64,000 nt of DNA, from positions 868,001 through 932,000 of the forward strand of contig JALJCO010001098.1 of the NCBI GenBank assembly GCA_023101725.1, given 5' to 3'. Position 1 is the first letter of the stretch, and every line of letters starts with the position of its first letter. The notes under the pieces are model-generated. The model was given only the letters and a program-made list of their open reading frames with translations. It was not told where the DNA came from and did no database searches. Shown here piece by piece: positions 58,432-64,000 of the stretch. The position numbers were made by a program, and so were the translations under genes. The stretch comes from Atherinomorus stipes (Eukaryota > Chordata > Actinopteri > Atheriniformes > Atherinidae).

Positions 58432-59931
58432 TTAACATTATGGGGCAAGGTAAATACAATAAAGATGGTTGTAGCTCCTTCAATCAATTATTTTACAGGA
58501 ATGATACCGATCTGTATACCACCACAAATTCTTTTAAGATACAATAATATCTTAAAAGATATTATTGTCAACTCAACCAAAAAAAGAAGGTGGTTTATCT
58601 TTACCAAGTATAGAACATTACAGTATATCTTTTGAAATGTCTTAAGTTGTGTAAACACTGGACAGAAACTGAATCAGATCTGGACTGGGTTTTAATTGAA
58701 CAAGAACTCACTGCTCCGTTCACCCCTATTGAGGTGTTAACTCAAAAGCCAGAAAGTGGAGGAAAAAGGTTGGATTATCCTTTTTTAAAATTCTCAAAAA
58801 TGGTATGGCAGGAGGCTCACAAAAAATGCAACATTTCCCCATATTTACAAAAGCGTGCTTCCGTATGGCACAATCCAAAAATCAAGATAGACAAACAGAC
58901 AATTTACTGGCCGCAATGGTTAAAAAAAGGGATAAGGACAATAGGTGATCTATATGAAGAGGACACATTTGTGTCATATAATGGGCTTAAAGGAAAATAT
59001 AATCTGGAGGGGCGTGATCACTTTTGGAAATATTTACAGATTAGGAATTGTTTGAAAGAAAAAATTAAGTTTCCTCAAGAAAAAAAACCCATAGAGAGTT
59101 TTCTACGATTACCACCTTTACTTACCAAAGCATCAAAATGGTATAACATACAGGTATGTCCATGGGTTAAAAACAATATGCGCAATAAACTTAAAGTAAT
59201 ATCGGAAAGGGATCTGGGTTGCACCTTTGAGGAAAAAACATGGGTTTCAATTATTTCTGATAATGGGCTTTACATTAGAGAGGCTAGAGGTAAATTTATC
59301 CAATACAAAATTCTTAACAGGTATTATTTCACTCCTTCCAGACTTTATAAAATGGGCATATGTAAAGATGACTTGTGTTGGAAATGCCAAGAAGCAAAAG
59401 GTACTTTGATACATGCTTTGTGGGAATGTCCGTTAATCTCTCCAGTATGGAACAGCGTTTTGTCATATATTGGAGGGATGGCTGGAGTGCAAATTACCCA
59501 AATCACCAAGACTGTGCTTATTGGGAGACAGAAGTGATGTGCCACAGCTGGACAAAGCAACTTTCAGAGTGTTGAATACTGGACTTGTGACTTGTGCTCG
59601 CCTTATATTAATGTTATGGAAAGAACCCCAGGCTCCAACCCTCAAAATGTGGAGAGAACGAATGATTGAAAGTGCAGCATGCGAGAAAATGCTGGGAAGA
59701 CTAAACGGCAAAAAATGAGGTTATAAAAGAACAATGAGAAAGTCTTTGTTCTTATGCGTCTACGTTTCAATTATGGGAATTATAACCTGAACCAAATGTC
59801 TTATATGTGCAGCTGTCATTTTATATTTACTTATATTTTCTATGCCTCACTGTCTTTATGTTCATGTTCATGTTTGTTACTTTAAATGTTTCAAAATAAA
59901 ATAAAATAAAAATTTTGATTAAAAAAAAAAT

Positions 59932-60250
59932 AATCGTGTTAAATATTTAAATGAAATACTGATGGCAGCTTGTAAACTATCATGTATATTTAGTATTCAG
60001 TTTAATTTCTTGAAACAATCCCAGGTCGCCCAAATTTTTGATCCACTCTGGTTGATGACAATCACTAGCCTCGGGGAAACATGATACATGGTTGAAACCC
60101 TGCAGTGATTCTGTTGAAAACACAGACATACTGTAAGAACTGAAGACAGTTCCTGTAAGACTTTAATAGAGAAGAAACTCACTGACTCCACAGTGACCAC
60201 AATTTATACTGCTGAAGGTCGGTAACTTGTGTGAACAACAAGAGAAATCA
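59932..60250. other. unassigned spacer after LINE B
   Basis: No gene; not visibly similar to class I intron 2 or its downstream exons. Confidence 0.4.
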
Positions 60251-60254
60251 AATC

Positions 60255-63235
60255 AAAATTCAAATCAAATTTATTTATATAGCCCTTTACAGTACCCATT
60301 GGACACACAAAGTGCTTTACAGCAGGGTAACAGAAAAAGAGACAACAATGCAAAACATAAAAATGCAAACTTAAATACTAGGAAAAGTGAAGAACAAAAA
60401 AGAGTTAAGAGTGAAAACAACCAACAGAGAATCAGAACAGGCTACTCGGGGGAGTGCAGGGTGTACCTAAGAGAGAGTAAAAACCTTTAATAAATAAACT
60501 AGTTAGAATTAAAAGCTAGACTAAAAAAATAAGTCTTTAACTTAGATTTAAAAGAGCCCAGTTCAGTCGTGAGACGAATGTCAGGGGGCAGTGAGTTCCA
60601 CAATCTGGGGCCAGCAGCTGAGAACGAGCGGTCGCCCCATTGCTTTAGCTTCGTTCTCGGCACTTCTAAAAGAAGTTGGCCAGCGGAACGAAGGGCCCTG
60701 CTGGGGTCCCGGCGGACCAGCAGGTCAGCCAGATAAGGGGGGGCCAGGCCGTTGAGGGCTTTAAAAACAAACAAAAGTAATTTAAAATCAATTCGGAAGC
60801 GGACGGGGAGCCAGTGCAGGGAAGATAGGACGGGGGTTATATGTTCCCGCCTGGACGCGCCCACCAGAAAACGAGCAGCAGCGTTCTGGACGAGCTGCAG
60901 GCGGGCGATGGAAGCCTGGTTCAGGCCAACGAAAAGGCTGTTACAGTAGTCCAGCCGGGCACTAATGAAGGCATGGACAGCCGTCTCCAGGTCCCTCCGG
61001 TTAAGGAAAGGTTTAACCTTCGAGAGGAGACGGAGTTGAAAAAAAGCTGGTTCTGACTATGGCGCTGATCTGCCTTTCGAACCTGAGGCCACTGTCCAAC
61101 AAAACTCCAAGGCTTTTCACGTAGGACTTGGGGGAGGGAATAGAAGTGCCGTTGTGTGAGAAGGAGCCAAGCATGGTTGGAGTGCCAAACAAAATTAAAT
61201 CAGTCTTGGCATCATTGAGATGTAAAAAATTCTGCGCAAGCCATGATTTCACATCGCTTAGGCAGTCTAAAAGTTTTGAGTATGATGGAGTGTGATTTCC
61301 GGTCAGGTGCAGTGGAAGATAGATTTGAATGTCGTCGGCGTAGAAATGGAAGGAGAGGTTGTGTTTATTAATGATGGAGCCAAGGGGCAGCAGATAGAGC
61401 AGGAAAAGGAGAGGACCGAGAACTGAGCCTTGTGGCACCCCATGGGTGAGTGGAACATGTGAGGAGGAGGAATCACCGGCAGCAACGGAGAAACTTCTGT
61501 CAGACAGATAGCTTCTGAACCACCTGAGTGCAGTTCCACGGATACCAACTGAGTGCTCCAGGCGGGAAATAAGGACAGTGTGGTCGACCGTATCAAAAGC
61601 GGCAGAGAGGTCTAAGAGGACCAGCAGGGTGGGATTACCTGCATCAACAGATAGAGTGATGCCATTATGAATTTTTAGCAGAGCCGTCTCAGTACTATGG
61701 CGAGCCCTAAAACCAGACTGGAACTTGCTCAGAAGGGCGTTTTGGTCTAGAAAAGGCTGTAATTGTTTAAGAACAAGCTTTTCTAGTAGCTTTGAGAGAA
61801 AAGGAAGGTGGGAGACTGGTCTAAAGTTTTGTAGCAGGAGAGGATCGAGATGTGTTTTTTTTAGGGGTGTCCCCGACTAAGAATTTTCATAGTCGAACCT
61901 GATTCGTCAGATCATGTCATTCGTCGACGAATAGTCGAATCATGTTTTGTTTAGGCTATAAAACATGTCTGCTTGTTTAAAACCATTAAAACATTTAACA
62001 AAAAGAAAACGTGAAGGTATGTTGGTGTAAAACAATTCATTAATTAGATTTTTATTTTTCAGTTAACACTGCAGGCATAAACCTAATATTTTTCTTTCCT
62101 TTTTTTTGCTTAACAATTTAAAGTCGGGAAAGAGAATTAAAACGGCGTAACAGCCATTTTGCGCGGCGCACGGTCCAAATGTCAAACATATTAAGCGGAA
62201 TTCCAAAAGAATAACCTTCACCTAAATTACACAATAACAAAAATAGGCTCATAACGAAATACAAAGTTATATCCAAGTAAACGGAAAATAAACGTTAGAA
62301 AGTGTGCATTAAAATGGCGATGAGCTGGAGGTGCGCTCCTCGCTTCGTTAACAAAGTCGACGGGAGAATCTCCTCTGGATGGAGGTGGAGGTGGGGGGAT
62401 GATCAGAACATCACAGTCATGATTATTCCACAACTTGCTGGATGGTTCAGCATCTTCTCCTGGTCTCTCCCGTTCACGGGGAACGGCTCCACACATGTGC
62501 GCTCAACAGCTGACGCAGCGAGACGGCGGTCCAGTTCAGGATAAAGATAAAAGCGCTGCTCAGGGAGTCTGATATCAGCCGCAGGCTTCACGATTCAGGA
62601 AATTATGGTTCTTAAAAACGCGTTCTTTCCTGATACAATCTGAATAATCCTCCAGCACCAGCGCATCCATCTGGAGCTTTACGCATTACGCACAGGAGTA
62701 GACGCGGTGTTCATGTCTGTCAGACTGTTTCCACCTTCACAGACTGATGCTATAAATCAGTGGAAGAAACTACAATGATGATGTGACAGGTGAGTGTCCT
62801 TCATCATTTCTCTGGCTACTTGGTCATGGAGACATCTCTGGCTGAATGGTCAGCGCGCGCGACTCACCGGCAGACTGCGGTTTAAACCCACCTGCCCGGC
62901 GCAGCTTGCTTTATGCCACACTTATAATAACAGAATTATTCGGCTGCTAACAGACCTATGAAATGAATTATTAAAAGAACAAATTAATACTCTGTAAAAA
63001 TCAAACGTTCAACCTCCTCCTACTGCAGAATGGTCTGATCTTTGCTTGGTAACCACATGTTGCGACTATTCGACTTAGAGACTCACAGTCGAAGCACAGT
63101 CCTGGAAACGAATCGTCGAATCGTCGACTATTTGGGGACACCCCTAGTTTTTTTCAAAATAGGCCGGACCACAGCATGCTTGAAGGCAGCCGGGACAGAT
63201 CCCAGAGATAGACAGGCATTGAAAAGGAAAAGGAA
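60255..63235 (-). mobile_element. L2-like LINE, minus strand, split by a hAT element
   Basis: Minus-strand pieces, 5' to 3': CLSLGSVPAAFKHAVVRPI (63220-63160), interrupted by a hAT, then RT with MPQGSVLGPLLFLLYLLPLG, the catalytic FHFYADDIQIYLPL (about 61340) and LNDAKTDLILFGTP. The C-terminal part is HITPVLSSLHWLPVRFRIDF and VPRTKLKQWGDRSFSAAGPR (60850-60600). The 3' UTR contains aaatttatttatatagccct, usual for fish L2/Maui ends. A (GGAAAA)n tract borders the 5' truncation. The frame is broken several times. Confidence 0.88.
61862..63146. mobile_element. non-autonomous hAT element (1285 bp) in the L2-like LINE
   Basis: Ends taggggtgtccccgacta and atttggggacacccct+a; subterminal tcgacgaatagtcgaat motifs at both ends. 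Perfect 8-bp target duplication gttttttt at 61854-61861 and 63147-63154. No transposase frame. A tRNA-like stretch lies at 62831-62906. Confidence 0.92.
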
Positions 63236-63254
63236 AAGGAAAAGAGAAAAACTT

Positions 63255-63660
63255 TCTTCTTGAGGAGACCTGATCAGCATAATTAAACCTGGTAATGGAT
63301 TATAACATTACATTTACTGAAACTCTGCAAACTTCTGACCAGTAGTAAAACATCTCCATCCTGTGAGACGATTGGGCTGTCCTGAGGTTTTATTTTTTAG
63401 TAACTTCTCCTGAAAGAGAGTTTTAGCAGGAAGTTTTTATTCAACAGCAATATCAAATCAGATCAGAATAAACCAAAGTATATCAGAACCATGACAGAGA
63501 CTGGATACAGTCTGTGGTCAGATTTAATATGTGATTCTCTGATTGTCAAAATGACAATCAGAGTCAACTAGCCTAATTTCCTCTTTAAAAATGTCTGATG
63601 CAGATTTATTTAGAATATTAGAGCTTGTTCTGATAGCACTTCTATCTATATATTCATCCG
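63255..63660. other. unassigned spacer
   Basis: No gene recognised. A small hairpin ctctgattgtca-aaa-tgacaatcagag lies at about 63537-63563. Confidence 0.4.
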
Positions 63661-63664
63661 AAAC

Positions 63665-64000
63665 CTAGTTGAAATTTCCTCCAAGAATAATCTGACCTTC
63701 AAAATTACCCAACATCTTAATAATATTAGGAATAAAATTGTGTTCTTCCCTATTGGGAGCATAAACATTGCATAGTACAACTTTTACCCCATTTATAAGT
63801 GCCTGAAGACACAGTATACGTCCCTCCACATCTTTAGACTCTTGTAATAAAACAAAGTTAAGTTTCTTATTTACTAGTATCATCACTCCGCGGCTTTTGC
63901 TAGACACAGAATTATGAAATACATTACCAACCCATTCTCGTTTAATTTTTAAGGCTTCTGTTTTTAATTTCCAAAATGCGTTTCTTGAATAAATGCAATG
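63665..64000 (-). mobile_element. L1-like LINE endonuclease fragment running off the window
   Basis: Minus-strand frame: SKSRGVMILVNKKLNFVLLQ, EGRILCLQALINGVKVVLCN, VYAPNREEHNFI, IILGGNFN-stop. This is the central part of an L1-clade APE endonuclease, where the usual GGDFN reads GGNFN, i.e. a catalytic Asp replaced by Asn. The 5' part lies beyond 64000. Confidence 0.75.

Larger units (their letters stand above)
55605..59931 (+). mobile_element. L1-like LINE (B), 5'-truncated, with intact 3' tail and piggyBac insert
   Basis: The endonuclease is missing. RT pieces in shifting frames: GKTGRLLARQLKRL-type start, KSPGIDGFTAEYYHMF, YRPISLINVDCKILSKI, SLDAQKAFDRVEW, then LFLYADDILVL (about 56738). 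The frame then runs WGKVNTIKMVVAPSINYF after the piggyBac insert. The C-terminal frame 58632-59537 includes CWKCQEAKGTLIHALWECP (zinc-knuckle-like). It ends with a 3' UTR and an A-rich tail at about 59890-59931. At least four frameshifts/stops make it inactive. It inserted into, or forms the end of, class I copy 2 intron 2. Confidence 0.88.

Noticed and set aside
60499..60864. Possible host gene with an HITPVLSSLHWLPV motif
   Set aside because: This is the well-known C-terminal motif of L2-like LINEs, in line with the YADD-containing frame upstream on the same strand.

Overview
This is a vertebrate, almost certainly percomorph teleost, genomic window from the MHC class I core region. The evidence is the gene set and order: an intact daxx on the minus strand, an intact tapasin (tapbp) on the minus strand, then a U-lineage-type MHC class I heavy-chain gene on the plus strand and a second, broken class I copy. 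Multi-exon genes with GT-AG introns, fish-type hAT/piggyBac/MITE elements and L1-, L2- and RTE-like LINEs all fit a bony fish. The exact species cannot be told from the sequence.

Layout. 1-12.5 kb: daxx, whose ten coding exons join into one 749-aa frame, plus a probable non-coding first exon near 12.45 kb. 12.5-17.2 kb: no gene seen, AT-rich with old repeats. 17.2-24.4 kb: tapbp, whose eight coding exons join into one 441-aa frame; its introns carry a stack of DNA transposons. 24.4-28.8 kb: spacer between two divergent interferon-type promoters, with L2 and RTE LINE remnants. 28.8-33.8 kb: complete class I gene with ISRE/SXY promoter, eight coding exons and a polyA signal, 363 aa. 34-48.2 kb: LINE territory, holding a minus-strand non-LTR element and a plus-strand L1-like element that is itself split by a 3.8-kb inverted-array transposon and a hAT element. 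48.2-55.6 kb: a diverged duplicate of the class I promoter, exon 1 and exon 2, swollen by two foldback-type elements and cut off by a second L1-like LINE (55.6-59.9 kb, carrying a piggyBac insert). 60.2-64 kb: a minus-strand L2-like LINE with a clean hAT insertion, and the edge of another L1-like endonuclease.

Functionally, tapasin and the class I heavy chain work in the same ER peptide-loading pathway, and both have interferon-response promoter motifs on the facing sides of their spacer. Daxx is a histone H3.3 chaperone and SUMO-dependent repressor; its linkage here is positional. The class I product keeps the residues that anchor peptide termini, so it reads as classical-type.

The most unusual material is in the mobile elements: three different elements (39.8, 49.6 and 52.0 kb) are built as terminal repeats enclosing inverted repeat arms, two of them with tandem arrays in the arms. 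The class I duplication supplies natural empty sites that fix the target duplications of two of them (6 bp and about 15 bp).
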